The notes: generated by a model not told the origin, from the sequence alone. Positions 26,200 through 35,903 are shown, counted from the first letter of the stretch. The stretch is DNA of 64,000 nucleotides from an uncultured Luminiphilus sp. (GCA_938091995.1 CALKNZ010000011.1:1-64000); one strand, 5' to 3'. Program-made: numbers and translations.

Positions 26200-26952
26200 A
26201 TGAAAGCACTGGTCGCTGTTAAGCGCGTAGTTGATTATAACGTCAAAGTACGTGCCAAAGCCGATGGCAGTGATGTTGAACTTAACAATGTCAAAATGGC
26301 CATCAACCCCTTTTGTGAAATCGCTGTCGAAGAGGCCGTGCGCCTCAAAGAGGCTGGCACTGTCTCTGAAGTCGTCGTGGTCTCAGTTGGAGAAAAGTCT
26401 AGCCAAGAGCAAATTCGCACAGCACTGGCGCTTGGCGCAGACCGCGGTATCCATGTCGAGGTTGAAGGTCGACCAGAGCCCCTTGAGATTGCCAAGCTTT
26501 TAAAGGGCGTTGTCGATAAAGAGCAGCCACAGCTGGTCATTTTAGGCAAACAGTCCATTGACGGTGATAATAACCAGACAGGGCAGATGCTGGGAGCACT
26601 GGCCAACATGGGACAAGGAACCTTCGCTTCTGAAATTAAAATTGATGGCGATAGCTTGCAGGTCATCAGAGAGGTTGATGGCGGCCTCCAGACCCTCAAG
26701 TTGGCACTGCCCGCAATCGTGACAACCGATTTGCGTCTTAATGAACCTCGTTACGCCTCGCTGCCTAATATCATGAAAGCTAAAAAGAAGCCGTTAGATG
26801 TTACGAATCCTGAAGAGCTTGGTGTTGCAGTGTCATCACACGTGACGCAGTTGGGAGTGGCACCACCGCCTGAACGTGCAGCGGGAATCAAGGTTGAAGA
26901 TGTGGCTCAACTAGTCGATAAACTCAAGAATGAAGCAAAGGTGATCTCATGA
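26200..26952 (+). CDS. etfB: Electron transfer flavoprotein beta subunit
   Basis: Beta subunit of the FAD/AMP heterodimer that takes electrons from acyl-CoA dehydrogenases. The 250 residues start with MKALVAVKRVVDYNVKVR and carry the NPFCEIAVEEAVRLKE motif and the family signature around LRLNEPRYASLPNIMKAKKKP. ACGGAGT stands before the ATG. It overlaps etfA by four bases (ATGA). Confidence 0.97.
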   Translation: MKALVAVKRVVDYNVKVRAKADGSDVELNNVKMAINPFCEIAVEEAVRLKEAGTVSEVVVVSVGEKSSQEQIRTALALGADRGIHVEVEGRPEPLEIAKLLKGVVDKEQPQLVILGKQSIDGDNNQTGQMLGALANMGQGTFASEIKIDGDSLQVIREVDGGLQTLKLALPAIVTTDLRLNEPRYASLPNIMKAKKKPLDVTNPEELGVAVSSHVTQLGVAPPPERAAGIKVEDVAQLVDKLKNEAKVIS

Positions 26953-27878
26953 ATACACTGGTTATTGCCGAACACGACAACAGCACGCTTAAGCCTGCAA
27001 CCCATAATGCGGTTGCTGCGGCACAGGCCATTGGTGGCGAAATTGATATTTTGGTGGCTGGAGCGGACTGCAGTGCGGCCGCAGCCGCTGCTGCTGCAAT
27101 TCCGGGTGTTGGTAAAGTACTCTGCGCCGATAACGCGGTATATGCGAATCAATTGGCCGAAAATGTGGCTCTACTGATTGCCGACGTTGCCGCAGCCTAT
27201 GACAACGTGGTTGCACCAGCGACAACGGGTGGCAAAAACACCATGCCTCGAGTGGCCGCCTTGCTAGACGTCGCTCAGATTTCCGACATCATCGCCGTTG
27301 ATAGTCCAGACACTTTTAAGCGGCCGATTTATGCGGGCAACGTTATAGCCACGGTACAGTCTTCCGATGCTAAAAAAGTTATTACGGTGCGAACGACCGC
27401 TTTTGATGGCGTGCCGGAGGAGGGTGGCTCTGCTACCGTTGAGGCCGTGGCAGCGGCTCATGACGCCGGGCTCTCAAGCTTTATCAGTGAAGAGGTTGCT
27501 GTGTCGGACAGACCGGAGCTCACCGCTGCATCAGTGGTTATTTCTGGTGGCCGAGGGATGCAAAATGGCGACAATTTCCAGCTGTTGGAAGGTATTGCTG
27601 ACAAGCTCGGCGCTGCGATTGGCGCCTCCCGTGCGGCGGTAGACGCCGGATTTGTGCCTAACGATTATCAGGTCGGACAGACCGGTAAGATTGTGGCACC
27701 GGACCTGTACATAGCCGTCGGTATTTCTGGCGCCATTCAGCATTTGGCGGGAATGAAAGACAGCAAAGTGATTGTTGCCATCAATAAGGATGAGGACGCA
27801 CCTATCTTTCAGGTTGCAGACTATGGCTTGGTTGCTGACTTGTTTCAGGCACTGCCTGAACTAGAGGCCGCGATATAA
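26949..27878 (+). CDS. etfA: Electron transfer flavoprotein alpha subunit
   Basis: Alpha subunit of ETF, which binds most of the FAD. The 309 residues show the alanine-rich N-terminal domain and the FAD signature in the C-terminal half: SGGRGMQ, then [23 protein letters not shown], split by one strand from [17 protein letters not shown]. It is coupled to etfB by a four-base overlap. A strong stem-loop lies 13 bases after the stop. Confidence 0.97.
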   Translation: MNTLVIAEHDNSTLKPATHNAVAAAQAIGGEIDILVAGADCSAAAAAAAAIPGVGKVLCADNAVYANQLAENVALLIADVAAAYDNVVAPATTGGKNTMPRVAALLDVAQISDIIAVDSPDTFKRPIYAGNVIATVQSSDAKKVITVRTTAFDGVPEEGGSATVEAVAAAHDAGLSSFISEEVAVSDRPELTAASVVISGGRGMQNGDNFQLLEGIADKLGAAIGASRAAVDAGFVPNDYQVGQTGKIVAPDLYIAVGISGAIQHLAGMKDSKVIVAINKDEDAPIFQVADYGLVADLFQALPELEAAI

Positions 27879-27891
27879 GCGCGTTTATCTA

Positions 27892-27918
27892 ACATCGCCC
27901 TGGTTTGCAGGGCGATGT
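27892..27918 (+). terminator. Stem-loop after etfA, probable terminator
   Basis: ACATCGCCCT (27892-27901) and AGGGCGATGT (27909-27918) form a perfect ten-pair stem with a seven-base loop. The following CCTTAAGTCTTCC is only moderately T-rich, so termination may be incomplete. Confidence 0.6.
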
Positions 27919-28187
27919 CCTTAAGTCTTCCAAAATCTCCCCGAGATCATGCGTTGCGTTTATTTCCACGTAGATCGAATTTCTCGGGCGCTTTGTCGGT
28001 TAATGGGTGTGTCGGCTGCCAAGCTAGAGGGTTCCCTCAGATCGCATTTTTGTTGCCTACACAGACCGTGACGGTCGGGTATAAATACTCAGACAGGCTA
28101 GAGTCTTGTTGTGCCTGGGATTGATTTTCTCATTGAAAATTACTGCTCTGGCTCAGAGACTTGGCAATGCCTTGCCTGCGATAAAAT
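27919..28187. other. Gap between etfA and ppx
   Basis: Convergent intergenic stretch with no supported gene. A small GACCG/CGGTC hairpin near 28070 and a GGCAA/TTGCC hairpin at 28163-28176 are present; neither has a U-tract. I see nothing else. Confidence 0.4.
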
Positions 28188-29714
28188 TTAATCAAGCTGC
28201 AGTTTAATCCCCAGCTTTTTAATAGCAGCGCTTGCCAGTAAAAGCTCTCCGGTGCTGAGCGGATAGTGCTCGTACCACTTTGCCGGGAAGCAAAGATGCA
28301 ATGTCGTCTCGGTTGCGCTCACCCGCAGACCCTCGAGGTTCTCTACCCACTTTAAAACTACGGCGAGGCGCATTATCACCAACAGTTTTGTCACGCTATC
28401 GCTATCGCTACTACGCAGCTTGTTTAGGTCATCCTGTCGGAGTTTGCCTCGCTGGTGGGCAACCAGCGTAGCCAAGAGCTCTTGTTCTCCCTGAGAAAAC
28501 CCTGGTAAATCTGAGTTTTTGAGCAGGTAAGCTGAGTGCCGGTTGTAATGTTTCTGGGAAATCGCCACGCCAATAGCGTGGCATCGGGCGGCCCACATAA
28601 GTAACTCGACCTCACGGCTGTCCAGTTGCCATATTGGAGAGAGCGCAGCGGTGAGATTGCTTACCATTGCCGAGACGTGGTCAGCTGTTGTGGTATCTGC
28701 CTTGTAACGTGCCAAGATGGCGGAAATCGACCGTTCTCGGACATCTTCATGTTGCAGCCTACCCACCAAGTCGTAGACAACGCCTTCTCGAAGCGCGCCT
28801 TTTGACGTTCGCATCCTCTCAATATTAAGCACCTGGAAAATGGCTAATGCTATAGCGACTCCTGCAGCAATGACGAGCCGTCGTTTATCGTTTAGGCCCT
28901 CCCAAGGGATTTCGTCCGCATGTTTATAGATCAGCAGGCTTTTTCGCAACCGTTCAAGGTTATTGATATCGATACCATCTTCGCTCCAACCATTTAATCT
29001 AATGAGCGCTTCGATTGCCTGGAATGTACCTGATGACCCGATGGCCTCGGACCAATACTTAGCCCTGTAATTTGAGCGAATATGTGATACCTCAATCATC
29101 GCTTGCTCATAGGCATTATTAAAGCGTCGTTTGCTGATTCTCCCGTTTGTAAAATAAGCGTTCGCGTAGCTGACGCAGCCTAGCTGCAGGCTTTCAAGAC
29201 GCGAAGGTTCAAAACGTCTGCCCACTATAAATTCTGTACTGCCACCACCAATATCGATGACGAGACGACTTCTTCGGTCATCGGCCAGTGCATGGGCGAC
29301 ACCCAGGTATACAAGGCGCGCTTCTTCACGACCGTAAACTACGTCTACAGGAACCCCAAGAATACGTTCCGCGGGCTTTGTGAAATCCTTACGGTTGCTA
29401 GCACGACGCAAAGCATGTGTGCCAACTACTCGAATTCGCGAGGGTTCGACACTTTGCAGTAACTGTGCAAATTGTTTTAGGCAGCTAAGGCCCCGTTCAA
29501 TCGAACTTTTTGAGAGCTTACGACCTTTAAGGCCTGCCCCGAGCTGAACCTTTTCTGCGAGGGTGTGAACAGGCTTAATCTCGCCATGCTCAATGCGCCC
29601 GATAAGCAAATGGAAGGAGTTACTGCCGAGATCGAGTGCGGCAAGCAGGCTGCCATCGGGGAGTGGGGTAGTCGTGCCGGCATTCATGAGCTTGGCATTG
29701 GTAGCGTTGGTCAT
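28188..29714 (-). CDS. ppx: Exopolyphosphatase (Ppx/GppA family)
   Basis: Releases phosphate from polyphosphate, or pppGpp phosphate in the GppA branch. The 508 residues have the ASKHA-fold phosphate motifs: LAALDLGSNSFHLLIGR near residue 25 and VIDIGGGSTEFIVG near 150. A helical HD-like C-terminal region follows (WAARCHAIGVAISQKHYNRHSAYLLKN is typical, split here only for description). Length fits full Ppx, about 500. The gene stands alone, convergent with etfA; a ppk gene, often adjacent, is not in view. Confidence 0.9.
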   Translation of the reverse strand: MTNATNAKLMNAGTTTPLPDGSLLAALDLGSNSFHLLIGRIEHGEIKPVHTLAEKVQLGAGLKGRKLSKSSIERGLSCLKQFAQLLQSVEPSRIRVVGTHALRRASNRKDFTKPAERILGVPVDVVYGREEARLVYLGVAHALADDRRSRLVIDIGGGSTEFIVGRRFEPSRLESLQLGCVSYANAYFTNGRISKRRFNNAYEQAMIEVSHIRSNYRAKYWSEAIGSSGTFQAIEALIRLNGWSEDGIDINNLERLRKSLLIYKHADEIPWEGLNDKRRLVIAAGVAIALAIFQVLNIERMRTSKGALREGVVYDLVGRLQHEDVRERSISAILARYKADTTTADHVSAMVSNLTAALSPIWQLDSREVELLMWAARCHAIGVAISQKHYNRHSAYLLKNSDLPGFSQGEQELLATLVAHQRGKLRQDDLNKLRSSDSDSVTKLLVIMRLAVVLKWVENLEGLRVSATETTLHLCFPAKWYEHYPLSTGELLLASAAIKKLGIKLQLD

Positions 29715-29809
29715 GTTTATCGTCTTAGTGTCGAGTAACCAATGCCTGAGACACGGTTACTAGCATTCTGGGCGGTAGCGTCCACTTAGGTTTCATAGGC
29801 GCAGGCATG

Positions 29810-30880
29810 CTAGGGCTCAAAACTCATGGGAGCCCTACCGGTCATTCGTGTAAGAAGTTCATAACCAATGGTGCTTGCGTGCTGGGCAACCTCATTAACC
29901 GGTAGGTTTTTGCCCCAGAGTTCGACCGGAGTGCCGATTTGACAGTCGGGAAGGGTCGTGACGTCAACGGTGATCATGTCCATTGAAACTCTCCCAACCA
30001 GTGGAAATCGTTGGCCGTGTATCCATACGGGTGTCCCATCTTCTGCTCCTCTAGGATAACCGTCGCCATAACCCACTGGAACGGTAGCAATGAGGCTGTC
30101 CTGAGGTGCTGTCCAGCGTCCGCCGTAACCCACAGTCTGACCCCGAGGAACCTTTCTAAGCGCCATGATTTCCGATTTAAAGGACATAACGGGGCTTAGG
30201 GACGTAGGTTCTAAGCTGCCTGCATATGCTGCTCCATACAGCATGATTCCAGGTCGCAACCAATCTGTGGTCGACGTTAAGTTATTAATAATGGCCGCTG
30301 AGTTGGCTAGGCTTGTCCCTGACATTGCCGTGCTTTCTAGTGATCGCCAAGCCTGTTGTTGTTCTCGAGTTAGCGATGAGGAGGGATTTTCTCCATCGGC
30401 AAAGTGGCTCATGAGGGTTAACGAGTCTGCACCCAATTTGCGCAGACGCTCGGTCACCTGCACCGCCTCCGCGGGAGAAAAGCCGAGTCGATGCATGCCC
30501 GTGTCTATTTTAATCCATAGCGGAGTCGAGGGCATTTGGTCAGCCGCTTCCAGCAAGTCTATTTGATGATGACTATGCAGCGTCATCATCAGATTATGCT
30601 CAACGATGGTGTCGCAATCAGCTCGATCAAACGGACCCTCTAGCAACAATAAGGGCAGGGTGATGCCTTCTTGACGCAGTAGCACGGCCTCCTCGCAGAA
30701 CGCGACGGCAAATCCATCAACGTGTTGTTGTAGAGCCCGACAACAAGGAATAAGTCCGTGCCCATAGGCATTGGCTTTCACAGAGGCAAGAATTTTGCTG
30801 TTTCCCGCACGGCTGCGAGTTACTGCCACGTTGTGAACGAGGGAATCGAGATCAATAGAGATGGCTGTGGGTCTTGGCAC
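29810..30880 (-). CDS. alr: Alanine racemase
   Basis: PLP enzyme that interconverts L- and D-alanine for peptidoglycan or D-alanine use. I choose the GTG at 30880 (356 residues, PRPTAISIDLDSLVHN), which fits the family length and starts just after the upstream stop; an ATG at 30937 would add 19 residues and overlap that gene. The PLP lysine is in SVKANAYGHG, the second catalytic tyrosine in the VGYGGRWTA stretch, and GYGDGYPRG and GRVSMDM are present. Last gene of a seven-gene operon built around D-amino acids and 5-oxoproline. Confidence 0.93.
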   Translation of the reverse strand: MPRPTAISIDLDSLVHNVAVTRSRAGNSKILASVKANAYGHGLIPCCRALQQHVDGFAVAFCEEAVLLRQEGITLPLLLLEGPFDRADCDTIVEHNLMMTLHSHHQIDLLEAADQMPSTPLWIKIDTGMHRLGFSPAEAVQVTERLRKLGADSLTLMSHFADGENPSSSLTREQQQAWRSLESTAMSGTSLANSAAIINNLTSTTDWLRPGIMLYGAAYAGSLEPTSLSPVMSFKSEIMALRKVPRGQTVGYGGRWTAPQDSLIATVPVGYGDGYPRGAEDGTPVWIHGQRFPLVGRVSMDMITVDVTTLPDCQIGTPVELWGKNLPVNEVAQHASTIGYELLTRMTGRAPMSFEP

Positions 30881-30888
30881 GTTATATT

Positions 30889-31743
30889 TCAGGCACTGAA
30901 GCGATGACGCGCAAACAGCGATTGTGCCGCTGTCCATACGGGTCCCGGCTTGCCATCGTTTACGCTGTAACCGTCGATAGCAATAACGGGGGCAATTTCT
31001 TTCGTTGAGCTGGTCAGCCAGAGTTCATCGGCTGCCATTACTTCGGCACGGGTGACCGCACGTTCTTCTACATTCCAGCCCTCAGCGCGTAAAATATCCA
31101 CCAGCATGTTTCGTGTTATCCCAGGTAATTTTTCAATATCCAAAGAGGGGGTGACTACGGTTCCATTGTGAACAATAAAAACGTTACACGCAGCCGCCTC
31201 TGTGAGTTCTTCCTGCTCATTAAAGAGGATAATTTCATCTGCGCCAGCATCAACACCTTCCATCATATGCAGTACATTGCCCAGTAACGCAACAGATTTG
31301 ATATCGCAGCGTTTCCAGCGGCGATCGGTAGCGGTGGCCACTTGATAGCAGGTGGCGTGATCGGGGTCGCCGTCACTGGGAGCATTTACGGTGAATGTGT
31401 AGGCAAATATTGTGGGCTCGCAGTCAGTGGGGAAGCGATGATTCCGAACGGCGGCAGCGCCGCGGGTTACCTGTAGATAGACCCCCTGATATTCCCCGTC
31501 ATTCTTTTCGGTTAATTCATCAAAAAGTGTTCGCCAGGCTTCAATAGTCATAGGATTCTCAAGGCTGATCGCTGCTAAGCCTTGCTCAAGGCGTTGCATA
31601 TGTCTCTGAAAGCCGACAGGGCGACCGTTGTACCAGGGAATGACCTCGTAAATGCCATCGCCGAACAAAAAGCCGCGATCCATTGGAGAAATGCGAGCCT
31701 GCTCTAGAGGCAAAAACATACCGTTAAGATAGGCGATTGTCAT
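30889..31743 (-). CDS. dat: D-amino-acid transaminase
   Basis: Fold type IV PLP enzyme, most like D-alanine transaminase, which converts D-Ala plus 2-oxoglutarate to pyruvate plus D-Glu. The 284 residues start AYLNGMFLPLEQARISPMDRGFLFGDGIYEV, characteristic of this group (broken here at residue 20 if read as a motif), with the PLP lysine in RCDIKSVALLGNVL and STKEIAPV near the end. The ATG overlaps the DUF4392 stop (ATGA) with GGAGG upstream. Its place between alr and a D-glutamate cyclase-like gene supports D-Glu as the product. A branched-chain transaminase is the main alternative. Confidence 0.88.
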   Translation of the reverse strand: MTIAYLNGMFLPLEQARISPMDRGFLFGDGIYEVIPWYNGRPVGFQRHMQRLEQGLAAISLENPMTIEAWRTLFDELTEKNDGEYQGVYLQVTRGAAAVRNHRFPTDCEPTIFAYTFTVNAPSDGDPDHATCYQVATATDRRWKRCDIKSVALLGNVLHMMEGVDAGADEIILFNEQEELTEAAACNVFIVHNGTVVTPSLDIEKLPGITRNMLVDILRAEGWNVEERAVTRAEVMAADELWLTSSTKEIAPVIAIDGYSVNDGKPGPVWTAAQSLFARHRFSA

Positions 31744-32588
31744 GGTTGTGTTCCTCCGCTAATGATTAGCCTGATCTCTTCAATGAGAGCTTCACCCACT
31801 GCAGCCTCAAAGCCATCTTCAGTATTGGTTGGCTCATGACTTACTCCGTCGACGGCGCCTAAATCCACACAACGTTGTAACAGTGCATCGCTGTCGAGCC
31901 AATCCAGTATGGGACGACTGCAGAGTGACTCTGCCATAGCAATCAGAGCGTAAGCTCCCCAATTAGATACGTCAGCTACAATAAGCTCATCGCACCCCGC
32001 ACGTGCCGGTTGTATATCTAGAGTGTCGAGAATCTCACCGGCTCGCCCCATGCCGGCTTCATTGCCGCCATCTCCAATGGCTATGACGGGGCAAGTAGCG
32101 AGTTCCAAGAGTGGCTCAACGGGTCGACAATGCTCGGTGATATCTTTTCCGACAATGTTGTAGAAGCGGCCATCTGCTGCAGCCCCGGGGCGTTCGATCA
32201 TGACTATGAGCGAGGGTGCCAAATCAAGAAGCAATCCCTGTGCTTCGGCATAAGCCTCCTCATAGTCAAAGCTTTTTAGTGGCCAGGTGCGAATCGACTC
32301 CCCGAGAGCTCCGATGATCGCATCTCCCGCAAGCAGCCAAGGCCGACTCCCTAGGCTGTCTAGAAAATGATAAAGCGCGAAGGCTCCGGGAGGGCCGTCG
32401 GTCTCAAAGGTGCCTGCAACAGGGAACCCGGTACAAATGATGATGTTTTCTTTAGCAGCCAGTACTTGTTCAGCCGCACGCAAAAGGTAGTTGGGTGACA
32501 GCGACTCCTGCACACGACGCATTCCTCTGGGATTTCGGGCGACTAGAGCGGCCTCTATGCGGCGACTGATTTCTTGTGATGACCTCAA
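31740..32588 (-). CDS. DUF4392 protein, D-glutamate cyclase C-terminal domain homologue
   Basis: The 282 residues match the DUF4392 family: CTGFPVAGTFETDGPPGA, GDAII, IERPGAAADGRFYNIVGKD and IGDGGNEAGMG. In mammals this domain is the C-terminal half of DGLUCY, a mitochondrial D-glutamate cyclase that makes 5-oxo-D-proline; the N-terminal half is DUF1445, which is the first gene of this same operon. I infer that the two act together on D-glutamate here. The start is TTG overlapping the pxpC stop, and the end overlaps the transaminase start by four bases. The activity of the separate bacterial protein is not known to me. Confidence 0.85.
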   Translation of the reverse strand: MRSSQEISRRIEAALVARNPRGMRRVQESLSPNYLLRAAEQVLAAKENIIICTGFPVAGTFETDGPPGAFALYHFLDSLGSRPWLLAGDAIIGALGESIRTWPLKSFDYEEAYAEAQGLLLDLAPSLIVMIERPGAAADGRFYNIVGKDITEHCRPVEPLLELATCPVIAIGDGGNEAGMGRAGEILDTLDIQPARAGCDELIVADVSNWGAYALIAMAESLCSRPILDWLDSDALLQRCVDLGAVDGVSHEPTNTEDGFEAAVGEALIEEIRLIISGGTQP

Positions 32589-33565
32589 GGAGCGCTGTTC
32601 TCTAGGTTGCTAATGGCCTTTAAGTGGGTTTCTTCATAGTGCTGGTGTAGCCAAATAACTTGTTCTGCTGCTGCCAGCGTTACAGCCTCGAGTTGCACTC
32701 GCTGTCCTGCCCTTGCCTGACCAAGCCGAACGCGATCGGGAGGGATGATTACGCCCAGCTGAGGATAGCCACCCATCGTTTGGCGATCATTCAAAAGCAC
32801 GAGAGGTTGGCCATCGGGTGGAATTTGAATCGAGCCTAAACACGTGGCCTCTGACCATAGTTTCGTCAGGCCGGTATTAATCGGATCACCATTTAGAGGG
32901 ATAGCCATACGATTGGCGGCGCCTGAGATCGTGAAGTTCTGCACACTCAAAGTCTGCCTGCAGTTTTCGGTAACATCGTCATAGTGTAGACCGGCCACAA
33001 ATCGTAGTGTCAGAGTATCACTCTGCGTGCTTGTTTTTACGATGTTCTCATGGCGCCGGCGGCGCGGCTTTTTGCCGATGGTTGCCGATTCCAAGTGATT
33101 AGAGACGGGTAGCAGGTCTCCCGCTTTTAAAGCTTGGCCATTGAGTCCACCTAACCCTTCGCGAACAACCGTACTGCGACTACCCAGAACCGGTACAGTG
33201 TCTATTCCACCCTTAACGGCGAGATAGCTGTAAGTGCCCGTAATAGCTCTGCCGATAGTAATGGTCGATCCTGCTGTGACCGTTAGTCGTTGTTCCATTT
33301 CCTGAGGTTCGTCATCGATATGCAGCGTAACTTCAGCGCCACATAAAGATAGCTGTAGATTACAGGTTGCGATTAGAGTCATACCGGCGATCGCTATTTC
33401 GATACCAGCCAAGTCATCGGGGTTGCCCAGCAGCCGATTGGCACAGCGCAGTGAAAAGGCATCTAAAGCGCCACCTGTCGTGATGCCATGACCCAGATGG
33501 CCTATGCGGCCTAAATCCTGAACGGTAGCTAGCAGCCCTATTGTGACTATCCGAAGACCGGTCAC
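32585..33565 (-). CDS. pxpC: 5-oxoprolinase subunit PxpC
   Basis: Subunit of the ATP-dependent PxpABC 5-oxoprolinase, of the biotin-dependent carboxyltransferase-like KipA family. The 326 residues have the usual N-terminal VQDLGRIGHLGHGITTGGALD, the SYLAVKGGIDTVPVLGSRST region, and the C-terminal TMGGYPQLG. No biotin attachment site is present, as normal. The start is GTG overlapping the pxpB stop (GTGA). Some Gram-positive homologues regulate sporulation kinases, but the pxpA and pxpB neighbours argue for the metabolic role. Confidence 0.93.
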   Translation of the reverse strand: MTGLRIVTIGLLATVQDLGRIGHLGHGITTGGALDAFSLRCANRLLGNPDDLAGIEIAIAGMTLIATCNLQLSLCGAEVTLHIDDEPQEMEQRLTVTAGSTITIGRAITGTYSYLAVKGGIDTVPVLGSRSTVVREGLGGLNGQALKAGDLLPVSNHLESATIGKKPRRRRHENIVKTSTQSDTLTLRFVAGLHYDDVTENCRQTLSVQNFTISGAANRMAIPLNGDPINTGLTKLWSEATCLGSIQIPPDGQPLVLLNDRQTMGGYPQLGVIIPPDRVRLGQARAGQRVQLEAVTLAAAEQVIWLHQHYEETHLKAISNLENSAP

Positions 33566-34236
33566 AAGCTGCCACCCAGAGAGAAGAATTCATCTCGAGA
33601 AATCGGTTTAAAGACCACCTGGTCCCCAACTGCAATCAGCCCTGGGGGTGTTTGTGCTAAATCAAAGAGCGTAAGGGGGCATCGCCCTAATAGATGCCAT
33701 CCGCCCGGTGAGACCTTTGGGTAAACTGCTGTTTGTCGATCTGCAATCGCGACACTACCAGCAGGCACGAATCTTCGGGGCGTTCGAAGGCGTGGTATTT
33801 CCAGCTGCTCATCGACGTCCCCTAAATAGCAAAATCCCGGCGCAAACCCGGTAGCATAAGCGTTGTAGGGGCGACTGGAATGGAGCCTGATAACGGCTTC
33901 CATTGACAGCCCGCTGTTGTGGGCAACGGCCTGTAAATCTTCTCCCGATTCTTCGGAGTACCAGACGGGCAGTTCAACCGTTCGGCCCATATCTGGCTGA
34001 ATCTCCTGGTTGCTATCGAGATCATCTATGGCGGCCACTACAGCGTCTCGAGACAACTCCTCGGGGTCAAAGAAAAGCGTGAGGGTATGGTAGCCCAGTA
34101 CGCAATCTGTCAGCCCCTGAGGCCACTTTTTGCTCAGCCGGTCCCGAAGTGCAAGCAGGCTTGCGGTTACTGCAGGACTCGGTGGGCCGTCATGGCTCAC
34201 ACGTATACCGGTCAAACCAGCGTAGCTCCAACGCAT
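33562..34236 (-). CDS. pxpB: 5-oxoprolinase subunit PxpB
   Basis: KipI-family subunit of 5-oxoprolinase, thought to form the ATP-using complex with PxpC. The 224 residues contain the family marks VELPVWY, HSSRPYNAYATGFAPGF, then CYLGDVDEQLEIPRLRTPR and VAIADRQTAVYP, and SPGGWHLLGR. The ATG begins three bases after the pxpA stop, and the end overlaps pxpC. Start and length agree with the family (about 220). Confidence 0.94.
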   Translation of the reverse strand: MRWSYAGLTGIRVSHDGPPSPAVTASLLALRDRLSKKWPQGLTDCVLGYHTLTLFFDPEELSRDAVVAAIDDLDSNQEIQPDMGRTVELPVWYSEESGEDLQAVAHNSGLSMEAVIRLHSSRPYNAYATGFAPGFCYLGDVDEQLEIPRLRTPRRFVPAGSVAIADRQTAVYPKVSPGGWHLLGRCPLTLFDLAQTPPGLIAVGDQVVFKPISRDEFFSLGGSL

Positions 34237-34239
34237 AGG

Positions 34240-35034
34240 TCAGCCCGCAGGCACTTGTAGCGCACTGCGAATAGCTTTGAGCATTTCAAGTGCTTTTGGA
34301 GTATCACCGTGTACACAAAGGGTATCTGGGCGAATATTGAGTTTGTGTCCTTTAACGCTACGCAACGTGCCCGAGGTGATGGCTTTCGCCTGAGCCACTG
34401 CCGCAGTGACATCTAGTAGGGCGCCAGGCTTGTCTCGCGGCACGAGATAGCCCGCCCTTGTGTAGCCTCTGTCGGCGAATGCCTCAAAACGCAAAGTAAG
34501 CCCATATTCGAAGGCCGTTTCTACCGATTTTTTATCCCCTGGTGTGGCGAGCATGACTAAGTCAAGGGGACGATACCACGAAGCAATCGCTTTCATGACC
34601 GTGCTCTCGAGTGACTTATCGGCGTTCATGTCGTTGTAAAGCGCTCCGTGGGGTTTTACGTAGGTCACGCGACTGCCGTAGGTTCGCGCCATACCGTCGA
34701 GTGCAGATATTTGATACTGAATGCAGTCAATAAGCTCCTGGCCACGGAGACTCATCGAACGACGGCCAAAGCCTTGTAAATCTGGATAAGCTACGTGGGC
34801 GCCGATCTCGACTTTATGTCGCTTGGCTAGCAAAACCGTCTTGCGGATAATTGAAGGATCACCACCATGATATCCACAGGCCACGTTCGCGCAGTCAATG
34901 AGAGGCATGATTTCTTCATCACAGCCCATTGTGTATGCACCAAAACCTTCACCCAAATCGCAGTTGAGTTTGATGTTTAGTGGGGCGGGAGGTTTCCTTT
35001 GGGCGCGACGTACAACCCTTTTTACAGCTTTCAC
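34240..35034 (-). CDS. pxpA: 5-oxoprolinase subunit PxpA
   Basis: LamB/YcsF-family protein, the hydrolase-like subunit of PxpABC. The 264 residues show [12 protein letters not shown] with the metal-binding acidic residues, [43 protein letters not shown] and the C-terminal LCVHGDTP. About 15 basic residues precede the conserved core; the GTG start overlaps the DUF1445 stop as GTGA, so the extra N-terminus is likely real. The complex converts 5-oxoproline, a damage and cyclisation product of glutamate or glutamine, to glutamate. Confidence 0.95.
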   Translation of the reverse strand: MKAVKRVVRRAQRKPPAPLNIKLNCDLGEGFGAYTMGCDEEIMPLIDCANVACGYHGGDPSIIRKTVLLAKRHKVEIGAHVAYPDLQGFGRRSMSLRGQELIDCIQYQISALDGMARTYGSRVTYVKPHGALYNDMNADKSLESTVMKAIASWYRPLDLVMLATPGDKKSVETAFEYGLTLRFEAFADRGYTRAGYLVPRDKPGALLDVTAAVAQAKAITSGTLRSVKGHKLNIRPDTLCVHGDTPKALEMLKAIRSALQVPAG

Positions 35035-35831
35035 AGTATGGCGAGTCCTGTATTGGGTTTATCGGATACCAGCATATGCCCCGGAGCGTGGGTAAACGCC
35101 ACGGGTAGTTTGGCATTTTCTAAGGCCACCTGTGGGGTGACCCCACAGGCCCAGAATAGGGGCACTTCGCCTTCTTTTATTGACACGGCGTCTCCAAAAT
35201 CAGGCTGTTGGAGGTTGTTGATGCCTATTTGTGCGGGGTCTCCAAAATGAATGGGAGCACCATGAACTGCAGGGAACCGGGTGCAAATTTGGATGGCTCT
35301 AATGGCGTCTTTGGGTGTCATAGGACGCATGCTAACCACTAAGTTTCCAGCAAAGGGACCGGCAGAAAAACAGGGTAGATTAGTTCGAAACATGGGCACA
35401 TTCACACCCTCAGAAATGTTCCGAATTTCAAGACCATCGGCCAGCAGGGCCTCTTCGAATGAGAATGAGCAGCCAAGTGCAAAGGCAACGTGGTCACTGC
35501 ACCAGTGGTTGAGCAGATTGGAGGGCTCCTCGACTAATACGCCATTCTCCCAGCGCCGATATCGCGAAATATCGGTGCGCACGTCAATATCAGGGCCAAG
35601 TTCGGGCAGGCTAACGTCCCCTGCCATTGGACTCACGGCAAGCAGGGGGCATGGCTTGGGGTTGCGTCGACAAAAATCGGCAAAGTCGCTGGCATAATGC
35701 TGGGGGATGATCACCAAATTACATTGGACAAAACCCGGAGCCAAACCGCTGGTCGTTTCATTGAAATGCCCTTCACGCGCGGCAAGACGTAGCTGTTCGG
35801 GTGTCTTATGCTTGAGCTGGTCACCAACCAC
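35031..35831 (-). CDS. DUF1445/UPF0317 protein, D-glutamate cyclase N-terminal domain homologue
   Basis: First gene of the operon, 266 residues. Family motifs are [79 protein letters not shown] and FWACGVTPQ. Annotated elsewhere as a putative hydro-lyase (B. subtilis YcsI, also beside pxp genes); in mammals this domain is fused to DUF4392 in D-glutamate cyclase. I choose the GTG at 35831 because a perfect AAGGAGGT (35843-35836) lies five bases before it; an ATG at 35912 would run into the divergent synthetase gene. Confidence 0.88.
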   Translation of the reverse strand: MVGDQLKHKTPEQLRLAAREGHFNETTSGLAPGFVQCNLVIIPQHYASDFADFCRRNPKPCPLLAVSPMAGDVSLPELGPDIDVRTDISRYRRWENGVLVEEPSNLLNHWCSDHVAFALGCSFSFEEALLADGLEIRNISEGVNVPMFRTNLPCFSAGPFAGNLVVSMRPMTPKDAIRAIQICTRFPAVHGAPIHFGDPAQIGINNLQQPDFGDAVSIKEGEVPLFWACGVTPQVALENAKLPVAFTHAPGHMLVSDKPNTGLAIL

Positions 35832-35903
35832 TTTTACCTCCTTTGCTTTATCTCGCTGCGAGCTCTTGTATAGTAAGGCAAACATACCATTGCGAGAGAC
35901 CTG

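Noticed and set aside
27915-28124. Small plus-strand frame (69 codons) after etfA
   Set aside because: It begins inside the etfA terminator stem and has no ribosome site.
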